Part shown: positions 1 to 6,874 of the stretch, piece by piece
Layout of the letters: the number at the start of each line of letters is the position of its first letter
Position numbering within the stretch: the first letter of the stretch is position 1
From: Flavobacteriaceae bacterium UBA3159
GTDB lineage: Bacteria > Bacteroidota > Bacteroidia > Flavobacteriales > Flavobacteriaceae
Length of the DNA: 26,169 bases
Assembly: GCA_002364535.1 (NCBI GenBank)
Contig: DEYL01000045.1
Location: 1,617 to 27,785, forward strand
Direction of reading: 5' to 3'
Made by a program: the position numbers and the translations under genes
Notes under the pieces: model-generated
Database searches by the model: none
Seen by the model: only the letters and a program-made list of their open reading frames with translations
Told to the model about the DNA's origin: nothing

Positions 1-91
1 TCGGGGGGGGGGGTACTTCAGTCTTTTGAAGGTTAGAGGTTTCCGAGGTACGCCCTTTAAAATGGCTTCCTGGGATGATAAATTGGTTTAC
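1..91 (-). other. Putative tau extension of dnaX in the -1 frame, cut by the window edge
   Basis: Reading the minus strand one base back at the AAG codon (91-93) gives at least 30 further open codons to the window edge. They begin VNQFIIPGSHFKGR and end in a run of prolines encoded by the C-tract. Flavobacterial DnaX proteins, as I recall them, have a similar IIP-containing stretch just after the collar domain, followed by a flexible linker. The junction reads GGG GAA AAG TAA. An A-AAG slip, a one-base deletion, or a base-calling error in the adjoining four-base G and A runs would each explain it. Confidence 0.6.
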
Positions 92-1152
92 TTTTCCCCG
101 AAATGGAGAGAGGCCATTTGCATGAGACATAATTCAATCAATAATCGTTTGTTCTTCGTATTTCTGTAATCCAGTTCACATTTACTGGCTATGTCAATCG
201 CCTTCAACAGCAAGGGCAGTGGTGCTTTTGTAGTTTGTTCTTTAAACTTTTCCTCGGTATTTTTAGTGACCTCAAGCAAATGAAGGGTTTTGTTCTCTTT
301 GCTGACCATCAAGTTTCTGAAATGGGATCCCATTCCTGTGATGAACTGTAATTCATCAAATCCTTTTTGTAGTAATTCGTCAAAAGCCAACAATAGGGCT
401 GGGATATCGTGGTTCAACATCAATTCCGTAACGGAAAAAAAGGTTTCATGATCCAGTACATTAAGATTTTCGGACACGGATTTTACGGTCAGGCTTCGGT
501 CGGTAAAACTGACCATTCGATCATAGATGGACAGGGCATCTCTCAGTGCGCCATCGGCTTTTTGGGCGATCAAATTCAGTGCCTCCTCTTCAAATTCTAT
601 TTTTTGGTCTTCTGCTATTTTTTGTAAATGTTCCTTGCAATCCTTGACACTGATTCTCTTAAAATCGTAGGTTTGGCATCGGGAGAGTATGGTGGGGATT
701 ATCTTTTGTTTTTCAGTGGTGGCTAGAATAAAAATGACGTGTTTTGGAGGCTCTTCCAACGTTTTGAGAAAGGCATTAAAGGCTCCAATGGATAGCATGT
801 GTACCTCGTCGATTATATAAATCTTGTGGGTTCCTACCTGTGGGGGGATTCTAACTTGTTCATTCAGACTGCGAATGTCATCTACCGAGTTATTGGAGGC
901 GGCATCCAGTTCAAAAATATTAAAAGCGAAACTCTCATTGGCGAGTTTTTTGCCTTGATTATTGATTTTTTTGGCCAGAATTCGCGCACAAGAAGTTTTA
1001 CCTACGCCCCTAGGGCCACAAAAAAGCAAAGCCTGTGCCAATTGATTTTTTTCTATGGCGTTGTCCAATGTCTGAGTAATGGCCTTTTGACCTACTACTT
1101 CCTCGAAAGTTTGCGGGCGATATTTTAAGGCTGATACAATGTAAGCTTCCAT
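88..1152 (-). CDS. dnaX: DNA polymerase III subunit gamma/tau (clamp-loader ATPase), 0-frame product
   Basis: Motor subunit of the replicative clamp loader, which loads the beta clamp at primed sites. The AAA+ module is complete: Walker A GPRGVGKT at residues 46-53, Walker B/DEVH at 115-118 and the SRC motif at 157-159. The helical lid and collar domain follow to about residue 345. The region between Walker A and the DAASNN segment lacks the cysteine quartet of the E. coli zinc module, which I recall as usual in this class. The 354-aa product stops at TAA 88-90, right after the collar domain, so it is gamma-sized. The sequence beyond the stop is open in the -1 frame and looks like a tau linker (separate entry). 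A TAnnTTTG box lies 17 nt upstream of the ATG. The gene is divergent from rnpB. Identity is sure; whether the stop is natural is not. Confidence 0.95.
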   Translation of the reverse strand: MEAYIVSALKYRPQTFEEVVGQKAITQTLDNAIEKNQLAQALLFCGPRGVGKTSCARILAKKINNQGKKLANESFAFNIFELDAASNNSVDDIRSLNEQVRIPPQVGTHKIYIIDEVHMLSIGAFNAFLKTLEEPPKHVIFILATTEKQKIIPTILSRCQTYDFKRISVKDCKEHLQKIAEDQKIEFEEEALNLIAQKADGALRDALSIYDRMVSFTDRSLTVKSVSENLNVLDHETFFSVTELMLNHDIPALLLAFDELLQKGFDELQFITGMGSHFRNLMVSKENKTLHLLEVTKNTEEKFKEQTTKAPLPLLLKAIDIASKCELDYRNTKNKRLLIELCLMQMASLHFGEK

Positions 1153-1169
1153 TTTAAGTGGAGTATAAA

Positions 1170-1177
1170 CAAAGATA
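1170..1177 (-). promoter_or_regulatory. -7 promoter element of dnaX (TATCTTTG)
   Basis: Perfect match to the Bacteroidota -7 consensus TAnnTTTG on the minus strand, with 17 nt between the box and the dnaX ATG. It predicts a leader of roughly 10 nt. No clear -33 TTG box is visible, so the call rests on the -7 match and position. Confidence 0.55.
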
Positions 1178-1241
1178 AAAATAGAAAAATGTCCATGCAG
1201 GAGTCAACAAATAAATTCACACTAAATTATCAACAAAAGAC

Positions 1242-1249
1242 TAACTTTG
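1242..1249 (+). promoter_or_regulatory. -7 promoter element of rnpB (TAACTTTG)
   Basis: Perfect TAnnTTTG match ending 5 nt before the first base of the P1 stem of RNase P RNA at 1255, which is the distance expected for a Bacteroidota transcription start. A weak TTC stands about 23 nt upstream where a -33 TTG would be expected. Confidence 0.65.
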
Positions 1250-1254
1250 TATCC

Positions 1255-1549
1255 GGCAGGCTGTCTTATTGCTCTTGTTTACAAGAGAGGAAAGTCCGGA
1301 CACCACAGAGCAGTATAGCGGGTAATACCCGTCGTTCGCCCCGGCGAATAGGACTAGTGCAACAGAAAGCAAGTACAGTTCGGCTGTAGTGAAATCAGGT
1401 AAACTCTATGCGGTGCAACGCCAAGTAAGATTGCGTTTGAGGACGGCTCGTCCGATGCGATTGGGTAGGCGGCTAGAATGTTGTAGCAATGCAACATCCA
1501 GATAAATAATAAGACTCGACAGAATCCGGCTTACAGGCCTGCCTTTTTT
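1255..1549 (+). ncRNA. rnpB: RNase P RNA (catalytic subunit, class A)
   Basis: Ribozyme that trims the 5' leader of pre-tRNAs. The universal 5' block GAGGAAAGTCCGGAC (from about 1286) and 3' block ACAGAATCCGGCTTACAG are both present. The ends pair as P1: GGCAGGC-TGT at 1255-1264 with ACA-GGCCTGCC ending at 1543. Internal hairpins can be read off: CTCTTG/CAAGAG (P3 position), TTCGCC/GGCGAA, a very short ACAG-TTCG-CTGT hairpin, GGACG/CGTCC, and ATGTTG/CAACAT near the 3' end. The mature RNA is about 289 nt, compact beside the 377 nt of E. coli. Six T residues at 1544-1549 after P1 may act as the release site, and they overlap the rsmD stop codon of the convergent gene. Short ORFs read here are spurious. 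Confidence 0.95.
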
Positions 1550-2084
1550 ATTGCTCAAAAAAGCTGAATACATTGCTGCCGTATTTTCTAGATTTGCTGA
1601 ATTTGGAGTGCTCCTCAAACACCTCGTGTTCACTGTGTTCGATAATCAATAACCCTTGCTGATTTAACAGTTGGTTGGCAAAAACCTTTTCAATGATCTC
1701 ATGGTACTGAGGGGTTGCCAAATCGTATGGCGGGTCTGCAAAAATCAAATCGAATTGCATTTTAACAGCAGACAGGTACTTCCAGGTGTCCATCTGTGTT
1801 ACTTGAATGGGGAGTTTTAAAGATTTGGAGGTTTTACGGATAAAATCAACACACATTTTGTTTTGATCCACAGCGATGATGTTTTTTACCCCACGGGAGC
1901 CAAACTCATAACTGATGCTTCCCATACCGGAAAAAAGGTCTAAAACAGCGGTGTTTTCCCAATCGCATTGGTGTTGAAGTATGTTGAATAAAGCTTCTTT
2001 GGACCGATCGGTGGTGGGGCGAACAGGAAGTTTTTTGGGGGCAGTGAGTCTTCTGCCTTTATGAGAACCGGAAATAATTCGCAT
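1548..2084 (-). CDS. rsmD: 16S rRNA (guanine(966)-N(2))-methyltransferase RsmD
   Basis: SAM-dependent enzyme that methylates G966 (E. coli numbering) of 16S rRNA during 30S assembly. The 178-aa protein has normal family length. It starts with MRIISGSHKGR and carries the RPTTDRSKEALFNIL block at residues 22-36, SAM motif I VLDLFSGMGS at 47-56, and the N6/N2-amino methyltransferase motif DPPY at 117-120. Its ATG overlaps the TGA of the DUF3822 gene by one base (TGATG), so translation is probably coupled. The gene is last in a three-gene minus-strand unit. Its TAA lies in the T-run that ends rnpB on the opposite strand. The assignment is firm. Confidence 0.95.
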   Translation of the reverse strand: MRIISGSHKGRRLTAPKKLPVRPTTDRSKEALFNILQHQCDWENTAVLDLFSGMGSISYEFGSRGVKNIIAVDQNKMCVDFIRKTSKSLKLPIQVTQMDTWKYLSAVKMQFDLIFADPPYDLATPQYHEIIEKVFANQLLNQQGLLIIEHSEHEVFEEHSKFSKSRKYGSNVFSFFEQ

Positions 2085-2857
2085 CAGTCAAAAAGATTGA
2101 TAAAATAGGGTGCAGGATGTTCTCTCTCGTCAAACATCATAAAACCGGCTTGATCAGAAAATGTAATTTTTTCGTGATAATGCTCCAATGCTTGATAATA
2201 TTTTTTATAACGGGCATATTTACCAAAAAACACCATACTAAAAGCTTCGGGTGACAATGAAAGTTCCTCGGCAACAGCTAAAACAAAATAGAGAAATCCA
2301 TCTTCATTTTTGTAAGGATAAGTATTGAAAAGCAGGAGTTCTTTCCCCTTAAAGACCAAAAGGTCAAATTGATGGTCTTGCATATGAAGGTTCATTTCTA
2401 TCGAATCGTCCACATTACTTGCGTTCGAACTAATGTCATAGAGTATTTGGGTGTAATGTGTGAAACTAATGTCTTTAAAATAATACTGTAAGGTAGCTTC
2501 TATTTGCTTGTTAACAGGATAAAGAATTTTGATCTGCCCGTCTTGTGTTTCTTTTTCGGCAATGCTCCAACCTTCCTCCACGGAAACATTGAAATTGAGA
2601 TAGGTTTCTTTTTGGGTTGGGTTGTAGAGTGTTTTAGGAACAAAGGTGGCCTTTTGATTGAAGTGTACTCCTTTAATTTTTTCACTTTCGAGAAAAGAAT
2701 CGGATTCCAGCAATTTTTGGAAGGCCTCTCCTTGCTTGATGCTGTGGCTTTCAAACTTAAAAAAAGGTCGGGCTTTGGTTGAACAAAAAGAAAATCCACC
2801 CTTAAAAATTTGGATGGACAGTTCATTGTCTTGTATAGTATTTTTATTGAGCGGCAT
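2084..2857 (-). CDS. DUF3822 family protein, function unknown
   Basis: A 257-aa protein that I recognise as the DUF3822-type neighbour of rsmD common in Bacteroidota; no activity is known to me. No signal peptide or membrane segment is visible. Two similar stretches can be seen, each a beta-hairpin around a glycine: SIQIFKGGFSFC near the N-terminus, and FDLLVFKGKELLLFNTYPY at about residues 163-181, followed by a conserved-looking helical region. This duplicated layout resembles actin/HSP70-like (ASKHA) folds such as PilM or GspL, but that is inference. The ATG overlaps the upstream gene by 14 nt and no better internal start exists. Co-transcription with the membrane protein upstream and rsmD downstream is likely. 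Confidence 0.75.
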   Translation of the reverse strand: MPLNKNTIQDNELSIQIFKGGFSFCSTKARPFFKFESHSIKQGEAFQKLLESDSFLESEKIKGVHFNQKATFVPKTLYNPTQKETYLNFNVSVEEGWSIAEKETQDGQIKILYPVNKQIEATLQYYFKDISFTHYTQILYDISSNASNVDDSIEMNLHMQDHQFDLLVFKGKELLLFNTYPYKNEDGFLYFVLAVAEELSLSPEAFSMVFFGKYARYKKYYQALEHYHEKITFSDQAGFMMFDEREHPAPYFINLFD

Positions 2858-3488
2858 CGAAAATAGTGGGCCAGTTTCCGTTGGTACTTACATCGGTAAG
2901 GGAGCCCAATATGATCGCAGGACCATTGACTCCATCTACGGAAACGGTCTCGTTTTCAGTTTTTAACAAATCTTTGTTTTGATCGAAAAGAATCACATCT
3001 TTGGCTACTTTAACCTCAAAAACAGGAACCCTATATCCATTTTTGTCAATGATATCTGCATTGATATCGAATTTTGACTGGATTCCATCCACAGGAACAT
3101 TGGCAAAGTCTTTATAGACATTGGAGTTTTTAAATAGGGAATCTTTAACAGGGACAAATCCCAAGGTGTCCACTACCACTATTTCACGCAGCATGTCAAT
3201 CCTGTATGTTCGGTCGTATTCCATGAAGGAGGAGTCTCTCTTTTCGATCAAAGTAAAAATTCCATTGTCAATAAATTTCACCAAACTGTCAAAGTTATTG
3301 CTGTAGATTCCGTTGACATCTTTGTGGGCGATTTGCGCTTTGCGAATCAACTTTAATTTATTGATGACTATGGCATACCGCTCGTTCTTCGTCTTGTTGA
3401 AGTTAATTGGCCCATTAATTGAGTCATAAATCTTATAACTAAAAAATATGGCTAGTATCCAAAGCAAAGCTTGAAGCGCTAATTTCAT
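2844..3488 (-). CDS. Single-pass membrane protein of unknown function (conserved in flavobacteria, from memory)
   Basis: A 214-aa protein with one N-terminal hydrophobic helix (about residues 5-21) and a long extracytoplasmic part rich in beta-type segments. I cannot name a family. The stretch after the membrane helix, including KLKLIRKAQIAHKDVNGIY followed by a Ser/Asn-rich loop and DSLVKFI, resembles the alpha1 spine and following loop of type II secretion pseudopilins. No prepilin peptidase site is evident at the N-terminus. The gene is first of a unit with the DUF3822 gene and rsmD, overlapping the former by 14 nt. A perfect TAnnTTTG box lies 23 nt upstream of its ATG. It diverges from the helicase gene. 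Confidence 0.7.
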   Translation of the reverse strand: MKLALQALLWILAIFFSYKIYDSINGPINFNKTKNERYAIVINKLKLIRKAQIAHKDVNGIYSNNFDSLVKFIDNGIFTLIEKRDSSFMEYDRTYRIDMLREIVVVDTLGFVPVKDSLFKNSNVYKDFANVPVDGIQSKFDINADIIDKNGYRVPVFEVKVAKDVILFDQNKDLLKTENETVSVDGVNGPAIILGSLTDVSTNGNWPTIFDAAQ

Positions 3489-3511
3489 GATATATTAATT
3501 TTTACTACTAA

Positions 3512-3519
3512 CAAATCTA
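3512..3519 (-). promoter_or_regulatory. -7 promoter element of the rsmD unit (TAGATTTG)
   Basis: Perfect TAnnTTTG match on the minus strand, 23 nt upstream of the ATG of the membrane protein at 3488. It lies in the divergent gap before the helicase gene and is the only good -7 box for this three-gene unit. Confidence 0.55.
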
Positions 3520-3579
3520 CAATTTTTTTTGAATCGTAAAAGTTTTACAAATGAATTATCTTGTGAGAAAATAAGCCAT

Positions 3580-5001
3580 ATGTTAAACCCCTCTTTCCGT
3601 AACATTCTATCAGAAAAGTTCAGGTTTGAACCGACGGCTTCTCAGGCAAAGGGATTTGAAAAAATCGCTCATTTTTTATTCGATGCTCCCGATGATTCGC
3701 TTTTGTTGATAAAGGGTTATGCAGGAACGGGAAAAACCACTTTGATTGGTCATTTGGTTCAGCAATTGAGTAGGATCCAAAAAAAATCTGTATTGATGGC
3801 TCCAACGGGTCGGGCGGCCAAAGTGCTGTCTGCCTATGCGGGTAAAAATGCCCTAACCATCCATAAGAAAATTTATTTCCCCAAAGCTGAAGGTGTAGGA
3901 GGGAGTGTTCAGTTTATCTTAAAGGAAAACAAACACACCCATACGATCTTTATCGTTGACGAGTCTTCTATGATCGGTGACGACCGCCAACAAAGTAAAC
4001 TCTTTGAAAATGGATCTTTACTCCACGACTTGGTGCACTATGTCACCAATGGTGAAAAATGTAAATTGATTTTTGTGGGCGATACTGCCCAGCTACCGCC
4101 TGTCAATTTGGGGCTGAGTCCCGCACTGGATGAGCAAGAACTGGCCGTACAGTTCAATGCCACTGTTTACAGTATTACACTAGAGGATGTGGTTCGTCAA
4201 CAAGCCGAATCAGGGATTTTGTTCAATGCTACAATCATTCGAGAACTACTGGTTAGAGATCAGTTTGAGGGGTTTAAATTTCATTTGGAAGGATTTAAAG
4301 ATGTACAACGAATCATTGAAGGCAATGAATTTTTGGAATTGCTCAACAATGCCTTGGACGAGGATGGTATCGACCAAACGGTATTGATCGTTCGCTCCAA
4401 CAAAAGAGCCAATCTGTACAATAAAAACATTCGAGAACGCATCCTTTTTTTGGAATCCGATTTGGCGGTAGGTGACCAACTGATGGTAGTCAAAAACAAT
4501 TATTTTTGGTTGGGGGCCGATTCCCAACCCGGTTTTATCGCCAATGGCGATGTGATCCGCATCAACCGCATCAACAAAAATGTGGATCGCTATGACATGA
4601 AATTTGCGGAGGTAAGTGTCCAAATGGTAGATTATCCCAATGAACCCGCTTTTGATACCGTCTTGTTATTGGAAACGCTGAACACTGAAACCGCCAATTT
4701 GGGCTATGAACAATCACAGTTGCTCTATCAAAAGGTATCTTTGGATCACCCCAACGAAAAGTCCAAATACAAACGTTTTCTAAATGTTAAAAACGATCCA
4801 TATTTTAACGCCTTACAGGTTAAATATTCCTACGCCATCACATGCCATAAGTCACAGGGTGGCCAATGGAAAAATGTTTTCATAGAGCAACCTTACCTGC
4901 CCCAAGGCCCTAATAAAGAATATTTTAGATGGCTTTATACCGCGCTAACCCGTGCCAAAGAACGTTTGTTTTTGATCGGTTTTGGGAAGGAGTATTTTTG
5001 A
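3580..5001 (+). CDS. RecD/Dda-like superfamily 1B DNA helicase
   Basis: ATP-dependent helicase of the AAA_30/UvrD_C_2 type, expected to unwind DNA 5' to 3' in repair or replication. From the ATG at 3580 (473 aa), Walker A GYAGTGKTT is at residues 46-54, Walker B with DESS at about 127-130 and GDTAQLPP (motif III) at about 167-174. The C-terminal motor motifs are CHKSQGGQW and YTALTRAKERL near the end. The frame is open upstream to a TTG at 3529, but that would start the gene next to the divergent promoter at 3512-3519. MLNPSFRN at 3580 sits at the natural N-terminus, so I prefer it. The protein is much shorter than proteobacterial RecD and has no RecB/RecC partners here, so it is a stand-alone enzyme. 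In flavobacteria this gene often stands before kdsB (recollection). Confidence 0.85.
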   Translation: MLNPSFRNILSEKFRFEPTASQAKGFEKIAHFLFDAPDDSLLLIKGYAGTGKTTLIGHLVQQLSRIQKKSVLMAPTGRAAKVLSAYAGKNALTIHKKIYFPKAEGVGGSVQFILKENKHTHTIFIVDESSMIGDDRQQSKLFENGSLLHDLVHYVTNGEKCKLIFVGDTAQLPPVNLGLSPALDEQELAVQFNATVYSITLEDVVRQQAESGILFNATIIRELLVRDQFEGFKFHLEGFKDVQRIIEGNEFLELLNNALDEDGIDQTVLIVRSNKRANLYNKNIRERILFLESDLAVGDQLMVVKNNYFWLGADSQPGFIANGDVIRINRINKNVDRYDMKFAEVSVQMVDYPNEPAFDTVLLLETLNTETANLGYEQSQLLYQKVSLDHPNEKSKYKRFLNVKNDPYFNALQVKYSYAITCHKSQGGQWKNVFIEQPYLPQGPNKEYFRWLYTALTRAKERLFLIGFGKEYF

Positions 5002-5038
5002 TTATTTTACTCTAGATATATGGATAATAACCCAATAA

Positions 5039-5247
5039 TTAAGAACCATTTTTTATTGTTTTCAAAGCGTGAGAAAACCTTCCGTCTCCAAATCCATAGT
5101 CTAAAATTTTTATAGAGGTTTCAGAATCAAAATATTCTAAACATTTTCTGTGACGTGACCGGAAGGAGAATCTTGCTTGAGGATTTCTGTTATTATAGGT
5201 GTGAAGATCATATTCCTCTTTTAGGCATCATTTGAACTTTTATTCAT
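5039..5247 (-). pseudogene. Decayed N-terminal fragment of a class I SAM methyltransferase
   Basis: On the minus strand an open stretch of 62 codons (5227 to 5039) reads through YNNRNPQARFSFRSRH and then ILDYGFGDGRF, a clear SAM-binding motif I (hhDxGxGxG). It has no start codon in frame. An ATG at 5247-5245 opens MNKSSNDA in another frame and meets a stop at 5223-5221; one base inserted near 5224 would join the two into a natural N-terminus. The reading ends with TAA at 5039-5041, about 20 residues after motif I, so most of the catalytic domain is missing. A broken remnant of a methyltransferase gene fits best. Family and substrate cannot be told. Confidence 0.6.
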
Positions 5248-5437
5248 GGTTGTTTAGATTTGAACAATCTATCTCTAAGAATCGAAATTATTTAATATAT
5301 CTTTTTTTATAAGTATCAATTATTTTATGCTATTATGCATATGTTTTTCCTTTGCAATTATTTTTTCGTTTAATTTCATTTTTTGGGATTTCATTTTCTA
5401 ACATATTATTAATTCAATATTTCTCATCTTTGTATAA
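5248..5437. other. AT-rich intergenic stretch before kdsB
   Basis: Very AT-rich DNA between the methyltransferase remnant and kdsB, with runs of T and ATT. Apart from the near-consensus promoter box at 5425-5432 I see no gene, RNA or repeat. The whole gap from 5002 to 5437 contains only this and the remnant. Confidence 0.6.
5425..5432 (+). promoter_or_regulatory. Candidate -7 element of kdsB (CATCTTTG), leaderless spacing
   Basis: One mismatch to TAnnTTTG, with only 5 nt (TATAA) to the kdsB ATG. If used, transcription would start at or within a few bases of the start codon. No -33 TTG is visible. Confidence 0.4.
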
Positions 5438-6181
5438 ATGAAAATAGTTTCGATTATTCCTGCGCGATACGATTCCTCGCGTTTCCCTGGTAAGCTGATG
5501 CAGCAGCTGGGTGATAAAACCGTTATTTTAAGAACCTATCAAAATGTGGTGTCTGCGGGTCTTTTTGACGAGGTGGTGGTGGCTACGGACAGCGATGTAA
5601 TCTTTAATGAAATTTCTGAGAATGGTGGACGCGCGCTCATGACTCGTAACGATCACCAATGTGGCAGTGACCGTATTGCCGAAGCCATTTCCGGGATAGA
5701 CGCCGATTTGGTGATCAACGTGCAGGGTGATGAGCCTTTTATGGATGGTGCAAGCCTAAAAAAGTTGATCGATGTCTTTAAGGACGATCCCAAAAGAGAA
5801 ATCTCTTTGGCTTCCTTGATGACTCCATTAAAAGAGTATGAGGAAGTTGAAAATCCAAGTGTAGTCAAAGTAATCGTCGATTTAAACAACTTTGCACTTT
5901 ATTTTTCCCGTTCACCCATTCCATTTGATCGTGATAACGAGCAGGTACCGCCCTATTTTAAACACGTAGGGGTCTATGCCTTTAGGAAACAAGCTTTGGT
6001 CGAATTCAGTGAACAGGAGATGACCCCTTTGGAATCGGCCGAAAAAATCGAATGCATCCGCTATCTCGAACATGGAAAAAAAATCAAAATGGTAGTGACC
6101 CAAAATCTAAATTTTGAAATTGATACCCCCAAAGATTTGGAGCGGGCAAAGGCCCATTTAAATCAAATGGATTCCCAATGA
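5438..6181 (+). CDS. kdsB: 3-deoxy-manno-octulosonate cytidylyltransferase (CMP-Kdo synthetase)
   Basis: Cytosolic enzyme that activates Kdo with CTP to CMP-Kdo for transfer to lipid A, so the organism makes Kdo-containing lipopolysaccharide. The 247-aa length is typical. The N-terminal nucleotide-binding motif IPARYDSSRFPGK is at residues 7-19, the metal/substrate loop NVQGDEPF is near the middle, and HVGVYAFRKQAL and ESAEKIECIRYLEHG match the family's C-terminal half. The TGA overlaps the next ATG (ATGA), so kdsB and the acyltransferase are translationally coupled. The long AT-rich gap upstream and a candidate box 5 nt before the ATG suggest it has its own promoter. Confidence 0.97.
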   Translation: MKIVSIIPARYDSSRFPGKLMQQLGDKTVILRTYQNVVSAGLFDEVVVATDSDVIFNEISENGGRALMTRNDHQCGSDRIAEAISGIDADLVINVQGDEPFMDGASLKKLIDVFKDDPKREISLASLMTPLKEYEEVENPSVVKVIVDLNNFALYFSRSPIPFDRDNEQVPPYFKHVGVYAFRKQALVEFSEQEMTPLESAEKIECIRYLEHGKKIKMVVTQNLNFEIDTPKDLERAKAHLNQMDSQ

Positions 6182-6702
6182 TTTCCTATTTGGCTAAGAT
6201 GGTATTTTTCCGCCTTATGGGCTGGAGGATAGAAGGAGATTTTCCTCAATTGAAAAAATTCATTCTAGCTGTTTATCCCCATACCCGAAACATGGACTTT
6301 ATTGTAGGAGTTTTGACCCGTGCTGTTCTGAACGAAAAAATAAGCTACGTTGGGAAACAAGAATTATTTAATCCCCTTACGGGTTGGTTTTTTCGCGCCT
6401 TGGGTGGAACTCCCATCAATCGCAATTCCAATGAAAATAATGTATCCGCTATAGCACAAATTTTTAAGGAAAAGGACGTTTTTCGAATGGCGATTGCTCC
6501 GGAGGGAACTCGAAAAAAAGTAGATCGATGGAAAACAGGCTTTTACTATATCGCATTGGAAGCTGAAGTAGCTGTTCTATTGGTTCATTTTAACCATCCT
6601 TCCAAAAAGGTGTCTTTTTTAAAGTTATTTGATCCCACGGGAGATATTGAAAAGGATTTAAAAGAAATGAAAGCCTATTTCAATAGGGCCGAACAGGGGT
6701 GA
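6178..6702 (+). CDS. PlsC-like lysophospholipid / 1-acylglycerol-3-phosphate acyltransferase family protein
   Basis: A 174-aa acyltransferase of the PlsC/LPLAT fold. The catalytic HxxxxD motif appears as HTRNMD at residues 35-40, the substrate motif as GGTPINR at 76-82 and the third motif as EGTR at 109-112. The protein is at the short end of the family. A hydrophobic N-terminal segment suggests association with the inner membrane face. Coupling to kdsB through a 4-nt ATGA overlap fits an envelope-lipid role, but the acceptor (lysophosphatidate, ornithine lipid precursor or another lysolipid) cannot be read from sequence. No recognisable terminator follows before the convergent yebC. Confidence 0.85.
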   Translation: MISYLAKMVFFRLMGWRIEGDFPQLKKFILAVYPHTRNMDFIVGVLTRAVLNEKISYVGKQELFNPLTGWFFRALGGTPINRNSNENNVSAIAQIFKEKDVFRMAIAPEGTRKKVDRWKTGFYYIALEAEVAVLLVHFNHPSKKVSFLKLFDPTGDIEKDLKEMKAYFNRAEQG

Positions 6703-6709
6703 ACGGTGA

Positions 6710-6874
6710 CTAGTTGTAATTTCCAATTATTTTCTGATAAATGACAATCTGCTCGGCCACATCTTTATTGATGTGGAATTTCACCGTGCTTTGTGTGCTT
6801 ACTATATCTATGAATGTTTGATTTATATATTTATTGTTGTATGTCCATGGCGTGATACACATATTGTACATCAT
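6710..6874 (-). CDS. Small ORF of unknown status overlapping the yebC 3' end (54 codons)
   Basis: In the frame next to yebC, an ATG pair at 6869-6874 opens 54 codons that run past the yebC stop to TAG at 6710-6712. The last half (VKFHINKDVAEQIVIYQ...) has charged/hydrophobic patterning like real protein, whereas the first part is constrained by yebC. I recognise no family. It may be a C-terminal remnant of a lost gene, a small translated ORF, or chance. Confidence 0.25.
   Translation of the reverse strand: MMYNMCITPWTYNNKYINQTFIDIVSTQSTVKFHINKDVAEQIVIYQKIIGNYN
6757..6776. repeat. Perfect 7-bp inverted repeat between convergent genes
   Basis: CCACATC-TTTATT-GATGTGG forms a 7-bp hairpin with a 6-nt loop between the convergent acyltransferase and yebC genes. 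Neither side is followed by a T-run, so it is not a standard intrinsic terminator. It could still slow polymerase or protect 3' ends. Confidence 0.4.

Noticed and set aside
1189..1389. Open frame of 66 codons on the plus strand
   Set aside because: It lies across the 5' half of the RNase P RNA, whose conserved blocks and pairing explain the sequence.
3529..3579. Upstream TTG start for the helicase
   Set aside because: It would place the start next to the divergent promoter region and add residues with no family character; the ATG at 3580 fits better.
6757..6776. Hairpin considered as a bidirectional terminator for the acyltransferase and yebC genes
   Set aside because: No T-run follows the stem on either strand, so it does not meet the intrinsic terminator pattern; kept only as an inverted repeat.
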